From Vibrio tapetis subsp. tapetis (GTDB taxonomy: Bacteria; Pseudomonadota; Gammaproteobacteria; Enterobacterales; Vibrionaceae), in NCBI RefSeq assembly GCF_900233005.1, contig NZ_LT960611.1, forward strand, positions 3,410,001-3,474,000: 64,000 nucleotides of DNA, written 5' to 3'. Both the position numbers and the translations under genes were made by a program. The notes beneath the pieces are model-generated. The model had not been told where the DNA came from, did no database searches, and worked only from the letters and a program-made list of their open reading frames with translations. Numbering within the stretch: the stretch's first letter is position 1; every line of letters begins with the position of its first letter. This document shows positions 51,988 through 63,134 of this stretch, piece by piece.

Positions 51988-52030
51988 TAGTTTACCTAAC
52001 AGTCAGGCATATCCTTTGCCAAATTAATGG

Positions 52031-52165
52031 CCTAATTATCGCGTGAGATAAATCTCTTCTGGCAAGTGCCAATCCAAACCATAATTAGGTGTTTAGATAT
52101 GAAATCATATCCACTAAATAGACTAGCACTTTCAAGTAAATAGGGCGACCGTTTACCCTATTATT
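52031..52165. other. Cluster of nested inverted repeats, possible structured RNA
   Basis: CCTAATTAT (52031-52039) pairs perfectly with ATAATTAGG (52081-52089) and encloses two small hairpins, GAGA/TCTC (52045-52056) and TGGC/GCCA (52060-52071), so a three-way junction can form. Next come GATATG/CATATC (52096-52111) with outer TTTA/TAAA pairs (52092-52118), and finally AATAGGG/CCCTATT (52139-52162) followed by a T-rich tail on the plus strand. This could be an sRNA or Spo0M leader on the plus strand, or the leader of the 55-residue ORF on the minus strand. Confidence 0.45.
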
Positions 52166-52313
52166 TTGTTGGTTTTTTGAACACCACATTAATACTATGC
52201 GGGAATGGATTGAACTTGTTTGTTCAACATGCTTAATATGAAGGAGGAAATTAGCTGATCACTGCACTCTTCATCTCGGTAGTGAATTTATGGTGTCAAA
52301 ACAGGAGTCTTAA

Positions 52314-53111
52314 ATGTCTTTTTTTAAGAAAACGTTAGCCAGCTTTGGAATTGGTAGTGCCAAGGTTGATTCGGTCTTGCAGCAAGAATTTTTAGTCCCT
52401 GGCGGGAAAATTAATATTAAAATTCACGTCTATGGCGGCTCTACTGACCAAGCTATCGATAACATTGACCTTAAGTTATGCAGTCAGTATGTGGAAGAGG
52501 TCATCGACACTTCTGGCAATGATGATCGCCAAAATCGAACAAAAAGAGTAAAAGTGAAATATGCGCTGGCCAGCTGGACTTTGCCTTATGCATTTACTAT
52601 TGAATCAGGAAAAGAACGAGAATTTGATGTCGAGCTAGATGTGCCATTAAACACGCCGGTGACCATTGGTGATGCCAAAGTATGGCTTGAAACCAGCCTT
52701 GATATTTCTATGGCAGTAGACCCAAGTGATAAAGACGAATTAACCGTTAGACCAGAACCTATGTTAGACGGAATTTTTACCGTTTTAGAAGATCAAGGCC
52801 TACGTATTCGCCAAGTGGAGTGTGAAGCTGCAAAAGGGTTCGAATTACCATTTGTACAAGAATTTGAATTTGTACCAACCACTGGGCCTTTCCATGGTCG
52901 TTGGCGTGAGCTAGAAATCATTGCCTACCGAAATGAAGAAAAGCTATCGCTTTGGTTTGAAATTGACAGACAAAAGAAAGGGCTTGGTGGCTTGGTAGCA
53001 AGCTTACTGGGAACCAGTGAATTGAAGAGACAACTGGATCTGCCTGTTGATCTCAGTGGCGAAGAAGCTGGAAAGCAGGTACTCGAGTTTCTTGACTCAA
53101 CCAGCGGCTAA
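52314..53111 (+). CDS. Spo0M/SpoOM-like protein (arrestin-fold family)
   Basis: 265 residues starting MSFFKKTLASFGIGSAKVDS, the signature start of the SpoOM family first named from Bacillus sporulation. The N-terminal two-thirds is an arrestin-like beta-sandwich (GGKINIKIHVYGGSTDQAID near 30-50; LASWTLPYAFTIESGKEREF near 82-101). The C-terminal part contains GLGGLVASLLG. Vibrios do not form spores, so the role here must be different and is unknown. It is a single gene preceded by a 286-bp intergenic region with strong inverted repeats. Confidence 0.88.
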   Translation: MSFFKKTLASFGIGSAKVDSVLQQEFLVPGGKINIKIHVYGGSTDQAIDNIDLKLCSQYVEEVIDTSGNDDRQNRTKRVKVKYALASWTLPYAFTIESGKEREFDVELDVPLNTPVTIGDAKVWLETSLDISMAVDPSDKDELTVRPEPMLDGIFTVLEDQGLRIRQVECEAAKGFELPFVQEFEFVPTTGPFHGRWRELEIIAYRNEEKLSLWFEIDRQKKGLGGLVASLLGTSELKRQLDLPVDLSGEEAGKQVLEFLDSTSG

Positions 53112-53220
53112 ACTTGAAAGTTTAAGTGCGTAGATTTGTAAAATATTTCAGCTTACAAGTGTACTCTGAATATGTCATACTGCCATTTATTGAGTTTCAA
53201 CTCTAGCTTTTAGGGCGTTT

Positions 53221-53874
53221 ATGACAGAGCTATCCATTAATGAATACAGTAAAAAAGAAGAGCTCGCTAATACGATAACTCACGGGGTGGGTTTATTGGC
53301 CAGTGTGATTGGTTTGGTTCTTATGTTGGTCAAATCTTTCAGTTATCAAGCGGATATGCTAACGATTTTTAGCATGACGGCTTACGGTAGCAGCATGATT
53401 TTACTGTATCTTGCTTCAACGCTTTACCATGCCAACACCAATCCGTCGGCAAAGAGGTGGTTAAAAACTCTCGACCATTGTGCAATTTATTTGCTAATAG
53501 CAGGCAGTTATACTCCGTTTCTACTTGTTGGGTTGCGAACACCACTTGCGATGGGCTTAATGGGTGTGATCTGGTTGATTGCACTCGTGGGCATTATTGC
53601 AAAAATGGTATTTATCTATCGCTTTGAGCGTTTGTCGCTATACAGCTACCTGACTATGGGCTGGTTGTCACTGATCGTCATTTATCAACTGGCAATTACG
53701 ATTGATATCGGTGGACTGGTATTGCTCGCTTTAGGTGGCGTGGTGTATTCGTTGGGCGTGATTTTTTACGCAAATGACCGAATTCCATACAACCACGCCA
53801 TTTGGCATGGTTTTGTATTGGCAGGCAGCGCATGTCATTTCTTCGCTATTTATTTGTTTGTCACACCGATTTAA
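53221..53874 (+). CDS. trhA: Hemolysin III / PAQR-family membrane protein TrhA (YqfA)
   Basis: 217 residues with seven predicted membrane helices. Family marks are [20 protein letters not shown] near the start with the metal-ligand histidine and [20 protein letters not shown] after helix 2, plus [20 protein letters not shown] near the end with two histidines that complete the zinc site of PAQR proteins. E. coli TrhA is linked to membrane-energy homeostasis; haemolysis is not established for this type. Its last 4 bp overlap the convergent trkH. Confidence 0.92.
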   Translation: MTELSINEYSKKEELANTITHGVGLLASVIGLVLMLVKSFSYQADMLTIFSMTAYGSSMILLYLASTLYHANTNPSAKRWLKTLDHCAIYLLIAGSYTPFLLVGLRTPLAMGLMGVIWLIALVGIIAKMVFIYRFERLSLYSYLTMGWLSLIVIYQLAITIDIGGLVLLALGGVVYSLGVIFYANDRIPYNHAIWHGFVLAGSACHFFAIYLFVTPI

Positions 53875-55316
53875 CGACGCCAAAAGGCTGGGAAGAAAAG
53901 CACCAGAATGGTCAGTATTTCCAGCCTTCCCATCAGCATTCCTATGCTTAATACCCATTTTGCGCTGTCTGGCAAAGGGGCAAAATTCCCCGTTGGGCCG
54001 ATGACATCTCCCATTCCAGGACCCACATTCGCGACCGCAGTCACCGCCCCTGAAATGGCGGTAACAGAATCAAGGCCTAGCCCGCTGAGAATAGCGGCAA
54101 TGACGATAATGGTAATAAAAAAGGTTAAACCAAATGCGACGAGAGACCGAACAATGTCATCGTTAACTTGGCGCTGATTGTACTTTTGTACAAACACACC
54201 TGACGGATGAATAAGCCTCATCATTTGTTTGTTCAGTAGGGTTAATGCAATTTGAAAACGAAAGACCTTAATGCCACCGGAAGTCGATCCTGAACACGCG
54301 CCAGCCATCATAATAAAGGCAAAAATAACGGTAGGCAGTGCGCCCCAAGCTGAAAAGTCTTCTAAGCCAAACCCTGTCGTCGTGACCACCGAGACGATGT
54401 TGAACATAGCGACACGCACAGCATCGATGAAAAGGTAGTTGTTGTGGTAGGTGAGCCACAGTGCCACGATTAAGGTGGTGATGATCACTAGATAGAAAAA
54501 CCCTCGAACTTGTGCATCACGCCATAGAGCCTTAACTGTGCGCTTTTTAAGAGCGACCACAAACAGCAAAAATGGCAGGCCACCAAGGAACATAAATAGA
54601 GTACCTACCCACTGAGAACCGTGAGAAAAGTGATTCATTGACCCATCAGACGTTGAATAGCCGCCTGTCGATAGCGTGGTAAAGGCATGATTGATGGCGT
54701 CAAATAAGTCCATGCCAGTCGCGAGATAGCCAACGATACACAGTGCCGTTAGCGTTAGATAAACGTACACAATGTTAATTGCCACGTTTTTCATTCTTGG
54801 AGAGCTTTTATCTGACCAATCGGACGATTCGGTTTGGAACAGTCGCATGCCTCCAACATTGAGCATGGGTAAAATCGCGACGCCCATGACAATAAACCCG
54901 ATGCCCCCCAACCATTGTAAAATCGAACGCCACAGTAAAATGCTTGGTGCCATTGAGTCCAAACCGCTGAGTACGGTCGAACCTGTTGTCGTTATGCCCG
55001 ACATGGTTTCAAAGTAAGCGTCGGTAAAACTAATATGGTTGATGAACACAAATGGCAGAGCGGCAAACGCACTGGCGATCGTCCATACTAAGGAGGTAAT
55101 GAGAAACATATCTCTTACCCCTAGCCGAAATGTTGCGGTTCGGCCAATGGTTAAACAGGCAAAAGCCGCCACATGCAAGATGATCAGTGACTTACCAAAT
55201 TCTAAAAACCCACCGGTACCCGTGATAAATGCAACGATGGTAGGCACGTACATAAACAGCGCTAACTTTGATAGCACAAGTCCAATTACGAATAAAATAG
55301 GGCGTAGATTAACCAT
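53871..55316 (-). CDS. trkH: Trk potassium uptake channel subunit TrkH
   Basis: Inner-membrane K+ channel of 481 residues that works with TrkA. Four selectivity-filter repeats of the Trk/Ktr type are visible: [39 protein letters not shown] and [13 protein letters not shown]. Many membrane helices surround them. It lies 71 bp downstream of trkA in the same direction, so gate and channel are made together. Confidence 0.97.
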   Translation of the reverse strand: MVNLRPILFVIGLVLSKLALFMYVPTIVAFITGTGGFLEFGKSLIILHVAAFACLTIGRTATFRLGVRDMFLITSLVWTIASAFAALPFVFINHISFTDAYFETMSGITTTGSTVLSGLDSMAPSILLWRSILQWLGGIGFIVMGVAILPMLNVGGMRLFQTESSDWSDKSSPRMKNVAINIVYVYLTLTALCIVGYLATGMDLFDAINHAFTTLSTGGYSTSDGSMNHFSHGSQWVGTLFMFLGGLPFLLFVVALKKRTVKALWRDAQVRGFFYLVIITTLIVALWLTYHNNYLFIDAVRVAMFNIVSVVTTTGFGLEDFSAWGALPTVIFAFIMMAGACSGSTSGGIKVFRFQIALTLLNKQMMRLIHPSGVFVQKYNQRQVNDDIVRSLVAFGLTFFITIIVIAAILSGLGLDSVTAISGAVTAVANVGPGMGDVIGPTGNFAPLPDSAKWVLSIGMLMGRLEILTILVLFFPAFWRR

Positions 55317-55387
55317 AACGATTGTTCACCAGCAGGCTTGTTGGTAGTAACTCTAACGCAGGGTTACCACCCCAAAGCATAGCTCGA

Positions 55388-56764
55388 TTATAGGAAGAAA
55401 GGACTCGGTTGGAATAGACGTTCAACATCGGGTACGTATTTTTTATCGACTAAGAACATCACAACGTGATCGTCTTGTTCAATAACGGTTCTGTCGTGGG
55501 CAATGAGCACCTCTTCACCACGAACAATAGCACCAATGGTCGTGCCCGGAGGAAGTTTAATGTCGCCTACGGCACGGCCCACTACTTTAGACGTGCTTTC
55601 GTCACCGTGAGCGATGGCTTCGATGGCTTCTGCTGCGCCACGTCGTAATGACGATACGTTAACAATATCGGCTCGACGAACATGAGTCAGCAGGGCTGAA
55701 ATAGTTGCTTGTTGTGGTGATATGGCGACATCGATAACGCCACCTTGAACCAAATCAACGTAGGCACCACGTTGGATCAGTACCATTACTTTTTTAGCGC
55801 CCATGCGTTTTGCTAGCATGGCAGACATGATGTTGGTTTCATCTTCATTGGTGAGAGCGATGAACACATCAACTTGGTCGATATTTTCTTCTAGTAGCAG
55901 TTCTTGGTCAGCGGCGTCGCCACAAAATACGATGGTGTTTTCTAATTCTTCTGATAATTGCTCGGCACGATGAGTGCTGCGTTCGATCAGCTTCACGCTG
56001 TATTGCTGTTCAAGTCTTTTGGCAAGGCTAGCCCCGATATTACCACCACCTACAATCATGATGCGACGGTATGGTTTCTCTAGTCTTTGAAGTTCACTCA
56101 TTACTGAGCGAATGTGATTACTGGCCGCAACAAAGAAGACTTCATCATCGGCTTCAATGATGGTTGTGCCTTGAGGTCTGATAGGGCGACCTTGACGGAA
56201 TATAGCCGCTACACGAGTATCTATGTGCGGCATATGTTCACGCAAGGCAGATAAAGCGTTACCGACTAATGGGCCACCGTAATAGGCTTTTACCGCAACT
56301 AGGCTGACTTTACGTTCAGCAAAGCTGACAACTTGCAGGGCTCCAGGGTATTGAATCAAGCGTTCAATATAGCTTGTGACCAACTCTTCTGGCGCAATGA
56401 GGTGATCAACCGGGATGGCACCGGATTGAAATAACGCGTCTTTTTGAGCAAGGTATTGCGGTGAACGAATTCGAGCAATACGGTTTGGTGTATTAAATAG
56501 GGTGAACGCCACTTGGCAAGCGGCCATGTTGGTTTCATCGGCATTGGTTACAGCAACCAGCATATCGGCATCTTGAGCGCCGGCTTCCTGTAGCGTATCG
56601 GGATGGCTGGCATAACCATTAACCACGCGAAGGTCATACTTATCTTGCAGCTCTCTTAAGCGTTCACCATCGCGGTCAACAACAGTAATGTCATTGTTTT
56701 CACCCACCAAGTTTTCTGCCAGTGTGCCGCCGACTTGTCCTGCACCAAGTATGATGATTTTCAT
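55388..56764 (-). CDS. trkA: Trk potassium transport NAD-binding regulator TrkA
   Basis: Cytoplasmic ring protein that gates TrkH in response to nucleotides. It has 458 residues as two RCK modules. The first Rossmann motif is [16 protein letters not shown] at 3-18 and the second is [19 protein letters not shown] near 232-250. Each is followed by a TrkA-C domain. It lies between rsmB and trkH; the order def-fmt-rsmB-trkA is conserved in many gammaproteobacteria. Confidence 0.98.
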   Translation of the reverse strand: MKIIILGAGQVGGTLAENLVGENNDITVVDRDGERLRELQDKYDLRVVNGYASHPDTLQEAGAQDADMLVAVTNADETNMAACQVAFTLFNTPNRIARIRSPQYLAQKDALFQSGAIPVDHLIAPEELVTSYIERLIQYPGALQVVSFAERKVSLVAVKAYYGGPLVGNALSALREHMPHIDTRVAAIFRQGRPIRPQGTTIIEADDEVFFVAASNHIRSVMSELQRLEKPYRRIMIVGGGNIGASLAKRLEQQYSVKLIERSTHRAEQLSEELENTIVFCGDAADQELLLEENIDQVDVFIALTNEDETNIMSAMLAKRMGAKKVMVLIQRGAYVDLVQGGVIDVAISPQQATISALLTHVRRADIVNVSSLRRGAAEAIEAIAHGDESTSKVVGRAVGDIKLPPGTTIGAIVRGEEVLIAHDRTVIEQDDHVVMFLVDKKYVPDVERLFQPSPFFL

Positions 56765-56836
56765 CGTTCACCTATGTTATTCGATCAGCGCGAGCTTATG
56801 CCCGCTCTGTAGTCTTAGTTGTACTTCGTTGTTTGG

Positions 56837-58123
56837 TTAGCTGTCTGCACGCTTAGTTAGGACTGCGTAGTAGAAACCATCCATATCTTCATCGCCAGGT
56901 AGAATCTGGTAGCCTGGGTTTTCAGGATCAGAGCCTTCTAGTTGTGCATCTTCAGTGCGCTTTAGGAAGGCGATCACTTGGTCGCGGTTTTCCTGTGGAG
57001 TTACCGAGCAGGTCGCATACACCATAGTGCCACCTGGTTTCAGCTGGCGCCACATGGCATCAAAGATTTCACTTTGTAATTCAGCCAACGCTTCAATATC
57101 AGAAGCACGACGTAGCCATTTGATGTCTGGGTGACGACGTATTACGCCAGTGGCTGAACATGGAGCATCCAGTAAAATTCGGTCAAACTGACCGCCAGTC
57201 CACCACTCTTCAGGGTAACGAGCGTCGCCACAAATTACGTCAGCTTTTAGTTGTAGGCGATCTAGGTTGTCGTAGACGCGATCTAAACGATTCACGTCAC
57301 AATCAATCGCAACCACTTCAGTGTCGTTGGTGTGTTCAAGAATGTGCGCAGTCTTACCGCCTGGAGCGGCACAACAATCTAGGATTAGCTCGCCATCTTG
57401 TGGTGCTAAGAAGTCTACAGACAGCTGAGCGGCTGCATCTTGAACCGATACCCAGCCTTTATCAAAACCCGGTAGCGTCATGACATCACAAGGCGCGGCC
57501 AATTTTATGGCGTCCTTTGCTTTAGAATGCGCGACGCATTCAATGTTTTCGTTTTTAAGCAGTTCCATATACTCATCACGAGTATGGTGCTGACGGTTCA
57601 CACGTAACCACATTGGTGCTTTTTGGTTATTGGCTTCTACAATGCTTTCCCACTTATCAGGGTAAGCTGCTTGTAGTGACTTCATTATCCAACCAGGGTG
57701 ACCATATTTGCCAGCACTGTGGCTAACCGAAATTTCGTCTAATTGTTCTTGGCTACGTTGGTAGTTACGTAGTACCGCATTAATTAGGTTCTTTAAGCGA
57801 GGACCACGTAGGGTTTCTGTTGCTTCAACTGTTTCACCCACCGCTGCGTGAGCTGGGATTCGCATGAAGCTGAGTTGATAAATACCCACCAAGATTAGGT
57901 GATGGAATACGCGCTGTTTACCTTTTAATGGGGTGTCCATCAATTCATTGGCAATGGATTCTAAGCGAGGTAAATAACGCAGAGCACCGTAACAGATCTC
58001 TTGAAGCAACGCGTGATCACGTGGCTTGATGGTTTTCTGCGCCGCTGGAAGAGCGTGAGAAAGAGAGTGGCCTTTGTCTACCACTTGGAAAAGTACGTTT
58101 GCTGCTGCTGCGCGAACATTCAT
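56837..58123 (-). CDS. rsmB: 16S rRNA (cytosine(967)-C(5))-methyltransferase
   Basis: SAM-dependent methyltransferase that makes m5C967 in 16S rRNA. ATG 58123 gives 428 residues (429 in E. coli) and an AGG ribosome site; two codons further upstream are open but lack a reason. An N-terminal NusB-like RNA-binding domain (about 1-140) is followed by the methyltransferase domain with SAM motif [16 protein letters not shown]. The catalytic cysteines are in [20 protein letters not shown] and [17 protein letters not shown]. Confidence 0.98.
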   Translation of the reverse strand: MNVRAAAANVLFQVVDKGHSLSHALPAAQKTIKPRDHALLQEICYGALRYLPRLESIANELMDTPLKGKQRVFHHLILVGIYQLSFMRIPAHAAVGETVEATETLRGPRLKNLINAVLRNYQRSQEQLDEISVSHSAGKYGHPGWIMKSLQAAYPDKWESIVEANNQKAPMWLRVNRQHHTRDEYMELLKNENIECVAHSKAKDAIKLAAPCDVMTLPGFDKGWVSVQDAAAQLSVDFLAPQDGELILDCCAAPGGKTAHILEHTNDTEVVAIDCDVNRLDRVYDNLDRLQLKADVICGDARYPEEWWTGGQFDRILLDAPCSATGVIRRHPDIKWLRRASDIEALAELQSEIFDAMWRQLKPGGTMVYATCSVTPQENRDQVIAFLKRTEDAQLEGSDPENPGYQILPGDEDMDGFYYAVLTKRADS

Positions 58124-58203
58124 GATCAAAACCTAAAATAAATCTAATTGAGATAGGCCAGTAAACGCTGGCCTAAATGATAATGGTAATTTATGGAGCA
58201 GGT

Positions 58204-59151
58204 TTAGCCTAATTGGCTGCCCACTTCAAACCAAGCGGCACGGGAGTTTAAAATATCCTGTACTGACATGGCTTTCTTGCCCGGAACTTGTAATTGTTCA
58301 AGGACTAATACGTCTTTGCCTGTCGCGATATAAATACCGGTTTTGTCCGCTTGAATAATGGTGCCCGGCGCTTTGTCGCTAGTGGTGTTTTCTACACGTG
58401 TTTGCCACACCTTGATGGTGTTTTCTGCCACCGTGAAATGGCTCATTGGCCACGAATTGAAAGCACGAACACAACGCTCAATGAAGGCTGCGTCTTGCGT
58501 CCAATCGATTTTTGCTTCTTCTTTACTTAATTTTTTCGCGTAATTTGCCAGTGCGTCGTCTTGCTTGGTCGCAACGGCTTTACCTGTAGCAATATCAGCA
58601 ACGCAATCAATCAAAGCTTGCGGGCCAAGATCGGCTAGCTTGTCATACATACTTGCACTGGTATCCGTTGCTTCAATTGGCAAGGTTGCAATTTTGAGCA
58701 TATCACCAGTATCAAGACCAATGTCCATCTGCATAATGGTTACGCCAGTCTCAGCATCGCCAGCCCATATAGAGCGTTGGATAGGAGCCGCACCACGCCA
58801 GCGAGGCAAAATAGAACCATGCACATTGATACAGCCTAAACGAGGGGTATCGAGTACGGCTTGTGGCAGTAATAGGCCGTACGCCACAACAATCATTAAG
58901 TCGGCATTTAAGTCAGCAAGTTGTTGCTTGGCTTCATCCGACTTGAAGTTTTCAGGTTGGAATACCGGAATATTACTTTCAAGTGCGATATTTTTAACCG
59001 GGCATGCGGTCAGTTTTTTGCCACGACCTGCAGGGCGATCTGGCGGGGTGTAAACACCGATGATTTCGTGCTCCGAAGACAACAACGCCGCCAAATGACG
59101 GGCGGCGAAGTCCGGAGTACCTGCAAAGACAATTCTTAATGACTGGCTCAA
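58204..59151 (-). CDS. fmt: Methionyl-tRNA formyltransferase
   Basis: Transfers the formyl group from 10-formyl-tetrahydrofolate to initiator Met-tRNA. It has 315 residues. The catalytic region [20 protein letters not shown] is at about 109-128, with the essential aspartate in [13 protein letters not shown]. The tRNA-binding C-terminal domain is about 210-315. It lies 13 bp after def, its natural partner in N-terminal formyl-methionine processing. Confidence 0.98.
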   Translation of the reverse strand: MSQSLRIVFAGTPDFAARHLAALLSSEHEIIGVYTPPDRPAGRGKKLTACPVKNIALESNIPVFQPENFKSDEAKQQLADLNADLMIVVAYGLLLPQAVLDTPRLGCINVHGSILPRWRGAAPIQRSIWAGDAETGVTIMQMDIGLDTGDMLKIATLPIEATDTSASMYDKLADLGPQALIDCVADIATGKAVATKQDDALANYAKKLSKEEAKIDWTQDAAFIERCVRAFNSWPMSHFTVAENTIKVWQTRVENTTSDKAPGTIIQADKTGIYIATGKDVLVLEQLQVPGKKAMSVQDILNSRAAWFEVGSQLG

Positions 59152-59164
59152 GGTAACCTCGTTT

Positions 59165-59677
59165 CTATTTGTTTTTAGCGTTGCTGCGTTGAATTTTTTC
59201 TAGCTTATCTTTAATGCGCTTACGTTTTAGAGGCGAAAGGTAATCGACAAATAGTTTGCCTTCTAAATGGTCAAGCTCATGTTGAACACATATTGCTAGT
59301 AATTCGTTGGCTTCAAAGCTGAATTCTTTACCATCACGATCAAGTGCCGTAACAGTGACTTCGGCAGCACGCTCTACCAATGCACGAGCACCGGGAACAG
59401 ACAAGCAACCTTCTTCAATACCATCTTCACCGCGTTTTTCAGTGATTTCAGGATTGATAAGCACCATTGGTTCATCGCGTGTCTCAGACACATCAATCAC
59501 CACAATGCGTTGATGGATATCGACTTGAGTTGCCGCAAGGCCGATGCCTTCTTCGTCGTACATGGTTTCAATCATGTCATCGACGATTTTTTGGGTCTCT
59601 GATGTTACTTCCAACACGGGCTTGGCCACGGTGCGTAAGCGGTCATCTGGGAAAGTTAGTACTTGTAATACAGACAT
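59165..59677 (-). CDS. def: Peptide deformylase
   Basis: Metal-dependent enzyme that removes the formyl group from new proteins. From ATG 59677 it has 170 residues (169 in E. coli). The three motifs are GIGLAATQV (44-52), EGCLSVPG (89-96, metal cysteine) and HELDHLEG (133-140, two metal histidines and the catalytic glutamate). A GTG two codons upstream is possible. It heads the def-fmt-rsmB-trkA-trkH unit and is divergent from the LysM gene. Confidence 0.98.
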   Translation of the reverse strand: MSVLQVLTFPDDRLRTVAKPVLEVTSETQKIVDDMIETMYDEEGIGLAATQVDIHQRIVVIDVSETRDEPMVLINPEITEKRGEDGIEEGCLSVPGARALVERAAEVTVTALDRDGKEFSFEANELLAICVQHELDHLEGKLFVDYLSPLKRKRIKDKLEKIQRSNAKNK

Positions 59678-59793
59678 ATACACTCGAAATATTGAACTGT
59701 GCCGAAACAGCTAAAACCTGGTTGGGTCAATTCTAGACATTTTATGACCTAAATGACAGCATCCTAAGCAAAGATTCACAATGGAGTAGTGGT

Positions 59794-60894
59794 ATGAAAG
59801 GAGGATTTTTAAAGACAGCTCTGGTTATTTGGACCGCTGTTTCATGCTTTGCTGTCAGCGGTGTCACAGTGGCTGAAAACTTAGAGCTAAAAACAAATGC
59901 GCCATCGGCTTACAAAGTAGTAAAAGGCGATACCTTGTGGGATATCTCAGCACTCTATTTAGATAGCCCATGGTTGTGGCCAAAACTATGGCGAGCAAAC
60001 CCAACGATCAATAACCCTCACCTCATTTATCCTGGAGACAAGCTGACGCTGATCTGGCGTGATGGACAACCGACGATTGAATTAACACCCGCAGCTAAAT
60101 TAGACGGTCAGGCAGAAAGGGATTCAGAAAATCAAGCGGTCCCGACTTTGGCTAAATCATTACTGCTACCCTATTTACAGCAAGATAGGTTGCTCTCGGT
60201 TGAGGAGCTTCAAGCCGCGAGCAGAATTATTGGTTCTGAAAGTGGTCGTCATTTTTTAACAGCCCAAGACAATATTTATATTCAAGTGAACAATCAAAGT
60301 CGTGAATGGGGAGTATACAAAGAAGTTGAAACGCATTATCGCAAGTCAATAAACCAAAGTGCGATTTCATTAAAGTTAGTTGCGTTGGCAAAAACAGTCG
60401 AGCAGCCCGCTAATGCGTCTACTGTCAGTGCCATGACAACGCTGAAAATCATGAATCAAACTCAAGAAATCAAAGTGGGCGATATCGTCTTAAGCCAAGA
60501 ACATCATACGAGTAATCGCTCTTTATCTTTCTTTCCTTCTCCGGCTCCGGTTGAACTCTCATCTTCTCATGGCCAACATTACCCTGCAGAGATTGTAGGC
60601 ATGATGAATGGCAGTCAGTTCGCTTCGAAAAATGATGTGGTGATCATCAACCGTGGTGAGCAAGATAATCTGATCAAAGGCAATATGTATCAAATCGAGC
60701 GTGCGGGTGCTGGGGAGTGGCTTCGCCATGATGGCAAGCAAGAAAATAAAGTAACGCCACCTGCGACGCATATTGGTCAACTCATGGTAATACGAACTTA
60801 TGAACATTTTAGTTTGGCCATGGTCACTCAAAGTAAAAGGCCGATTGATCGTCGTGTCCGTTTAACTTCTTTGTTAAATACCGTGGTAAGGTAA
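59794..60894 (+). CDS. LysM-domain secreted protein
   Basis: 366 residues with a signal peptide (KTALVIWTAVSCFAVSGVTV, cut near AEN). One LysM domain at about 40-87 (YKVVKGDTLWDISALYLDSP, NPHLIYPGDKLTL) should bind peptidoglycan. The rest (about 90-366) has no motif I recognise, but it resembles the conserved LysM protein encoded between def and dprA in many gammaproteobacteria. No catalytic domain is visible, so it probably anchors or organises something at the cell wall. It ends 4 bp before dprA. Confidence 0.9.
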   Translation: MKGGFLKTALVIWTAVSCFAVSGVTVAENLELKTNAPSAYKVVKGDTLWDISALYLDSPWLWPKLWRANPTINNPHLIYPGDKLTLIWRDGQPTIELTPAAKLDGQAERDSENQAVPTLAKSLLLPYLQQDRLLSVEELQAASRIIGSESGRHFLTAQDNIYIQVNNQSREWGVYKEVETHYRKSINQSAISLKLVALAKTVEQPANASTVSAMTTLKIMNQTQEIKVGDIVLSQEHHTSNRSLSFFPSPAPVELSSSHGQHYPAEIVGMMNGSQFASKNDVVIINRGEQDNLIKGNMYQIERAGAGEWLRHDGKQENKVTPPATHIGQLMVIRTYEHFSLAMVTQSKRPIDRRVRLTSLLNTVVR

Positions 60895-60898
60895 GTGC

Positions 60899-61996
60899 AT
60901 GTCCGATCAAGAGCTATCGGCTTGGCTAATACTCACTAACACCCCGAAAATAGGGGCTGTGGCATTGGGCCGTTTACTGGCATTTGATAGTGCAGTGAAT
61001 ATTGTTGGATCCGATGAAGAGCGTCTGCAGTCTTTTGGACTCACGGCCCCACAAATCTCTCACATTCGTAAAGCTCATCATGAAAAAGTGGACGCTTGTT
61101 TAGAGTGGCAAATGCATGACAGCCACCATATCGTAACCTTATTGGATGACGCATACCCTAATCTTCTAAAACAAGTATCGTCACCTCCTCCTGTCATCTT
61201 TGTGAAAGGTGATATTGCATCACTTTCAAATCCCCAAATAGCCATGGTAGGAAGTAGAAATGCCAGTGTTGATGGGCTTCGACATGCGACCAATTTTGCC
61301 TACGCATTGGCGGAAAGTGGGTTGATCGTAACCAGTGGCTTAGCATTGGGCATTGATGGTCATGCTCATAACGGTGCGTTGCAAAGTGGCAAAACGATAG
61401 CGGTGCTAGGTTCAGGTTTGGATTGTATTTACCCGGCTCGTCATAAGAAATTAGCCAGTCGTATTATCGAACAAGGCGCGTTGGTTTCAGAGTTTCATCC
61501 AGAAACAAAGCCTCACCCGACTCATTTTCCGCGGCGAAACAGAATTATCAGTGGCTTATCCGTAGGCGTATTTGTGGTTGAAGCGGCGCAACGAAGTGGA
61601 TCATTAATAACGGCTCGTTACGCAGCAGAGCAAGGGCGAGATGTGTTTGCACTACCCAGCTCAATCGATTCGCCAAATAGCAATGGTGGTAATGGTTTAA
61701 TTAAGTCTGGTGCCTGCTTAGTTTTGACCCCGCAAGACATTATTGATGAAGTAGAAACGTTGGTTTCATGGTCACTATCGCAACAAACAACTATATTTAC
61801 ATCAGAGACCGAGCAAGAAGCATTGCCATTTCCAAAACTAATGGCTAACGTAGGACAACAAGCAACACCCGTTGATATTCTTGCACAGCGGACCCATATA
61901 CCTGTGCATGAAGTCATGATGCAACTGCTCGAGTTAGAACTCTCGGGTCGCGTTGCTGCAGTACCTGGTGGCTATATTCGAAAGGGGAGGGGCTAG
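60899..61996 (+). CDS. dprA: DNA processing protein DprA
   Basis: Binds incoming single-stranded DNA in natural transformation and loads RecA. It has 365 residues. The Rossmann-like core shows [20 protein letters not shown] near 118, [34 protein letters not shown] and [22 protein letters not shown]-terminal winged-helix part follows (about 310-365, [20 protein letters not shown]). A competence role fits vibrios, which are naturally transformable on chitin; comM is in the same window. Confidence 0.97.
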   Translation: MSDQELSAWLILTNTPKIGAVALGRLLAFDSAVNIVGSDEERLQSFGLTAPQISHIRKAHHEKVDACLEWQMHDSHHIVTLLDDAYPNLLKQVSSPPPVIFVKGDIASLSNPQIAMVGSRNASVDGLRHATNFAYALAESGLIVTSGLALGIDGHAHNGALQSGKTIAVLGSGLDCIYPARHKKLASRIIEQGALVSEFHPETKPHPTHFPRRNRIISGLSVGVFVVEAAQRSGSLITARYAAEQGRDVFALPSSIDSPNSNGGNGLIKSGACLVLTPQDIIDEVETLVSWSLSQQTTIFTSETEQEALPFPKLMANVGQQATPVDILAQRTHIPVHEVMMQLLELELSGRVAAVPGGYIRKGRG

Positions 61997-61998
61997 TT

Positions 61999-62472
61999 AT
62001 GATGGACATATTGATGTATTTGTTCGAAACCTACATCCACAGCGATGCAGAACTGATGGTTGATCAGGACGAGCTCGAAGATGAGTTGGTTCGTGCTGGT
62101 TTCCACCAAAAAGAAATTTATAAAGCGCTTAATTGGCTTGAAGAGTTAGCGGCATTGCAAGAAAGTGATGGCCAATCTGCGATTACGACGAACTCAACGA
62201 CTTCGGTACGCATTTATACCAACACAGAAATGCACCGTATTTTTATGAAATGCCGTGGTTTTTTACTCTTTTTAGAGCAGGTTGGTGTGCTTACAACCGA
62301 AACTCGCGAAATGGTGATTGATCGAGTGATGGGGATTGAAACAAGCGACTTTCATCTTGATGACCTCAAGTGGATTGTGTTGTTGGTCTTGTTCAATGTT
62401 CCAGGAAATGAAAACGCTTATACGCAGATGGAAGAGCTGTTGTACACAACCGAAACCGGCATCCTTCACTAG
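61999..62472 (+). CDS. smg: Smg family protein (DUF494)
   Basis: 157 residues starting [20 protein letters not shown], the Smg family signature; the second ATG is an equally possible start. It is an acidic, helical protein without catalytic motifs. Function is unknown, but the gene follows dprA in many gammaproteobacteria, here after two bases, which suggests a shared transcript. Confidence 0.93.
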   Translation: MMDILMYLFETYIHSDAELMVDQDELEDELVRAGFHQKEIYKALNWLEELAALQESDGQSAITTNSTTSVRIYTNTEMHRIFMKCRGFLLFLEQVGVLTTETREMVIDRVMGIETSDFHLDDLKWIVLLVLFNVPGNENAYTQMEELLYTTETGILH

Positions 62473-62511
62473 GTCAGTAGACCTTAATAATAGGCATTTT
62501 GTAATTGTCAT

Positions 62512-63105
62512 ATGAGCAATAAAATCGATCAGCAGCTTTTTTCGAATCATGAGCATGCACTAGAGCATGAGTCTTGCCCTAAATGTAGTAACGAAGAGGG
62601 CGGTGAACTGTCGTTAAAACACGGCAAACACGGCCCGTTCTTGGGGTGTAATCGATACCCTGAGTGTGACTTCATTAAACCACTGCATCAAAACGATGGT
62701 CACATCGTTAAAGAGTTGGGGATCCCTTGCCCTGAATGCAGCCATGAAATGGTGTTGCGCCAAGGTCGATATGGCATGTTTATTGGCTGTAGTGCCTATC
62801 CTGTGTGTCATCATATTGAATCAATGGATAAACCGACTGAACCGCAAGAGAAGCAGCCGCTATTTGCTTGCCCTGATTGCGGAAAGGGACACCTAGTAGA
62901 GCGAAAATCGCGCTACGGAAAAACCTTTTACGCGTGTGATAACTTCCCTAAGTGCAAGTTTGCGTTGAATCAGCCGCCGTATAAAGGTAAATGCGAGTTA
63001 TGTGGCTTTCCGCTGTTGATTGAAAAAAAATTGGCCAGCGGCGATAAAATTCAATGCGCTGATAGAAAGTGTCAGCATACTCAAAGCGATCTTTCCCTCC
63101 AATAA
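62512..63105 (+). CDS. yrdD: YrdD-like protein with topoisomerase-type C4 zinc fingers
   Basis: 197 residues built from four zinc-ribbon units related to the C-terminal fingers of topoisomerase I. The first starts CPKCSNEEGG and ends CNRYPECDF, the second starts CPECSHEMVL and ends GCSAYPVCHH, the third starts CPDCGKGHLV and ends ACDNFPKCKF, and the fourth starts CELCGFPLLI and ends CADRKCQHT. All sixteen cysteines expected for four sites appear present. There is no catalytic domain, so it probably binds single-stranded DNA or RNA. It is 39 bp after smg, as in related genomes. Confidence 0.93.
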   Translation: MSNKIDQQLFSNHEHALEHESCPKCSNEEGGELSLKHGKHGPFLGCNRYPECDFIKPLHQNDGHIVKELGIPCPECSHEMVLRQGRYGMFIGCSAYPVCHHIESMDKPTEPQEKQPLFACPDCGKGHLVERKSRYGKTFYACDNFPKCKFALNQPPYKGKCELCGFPLLIEKKLASGDKIQCADRKCQHTQSDLSLQ

Positions 63106-63134
63106 TCCCGACTAAATTTAAGTTTGGTCGAAAC

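Noticed and set aside
59794..63105. LysM-dprA-smg-yrdD as a novel DNA-uptake system
   Set aside because: This gene order is widespread in gammaproteobacteria; only dprA has a proven transformation role, so nothing new is shown here.
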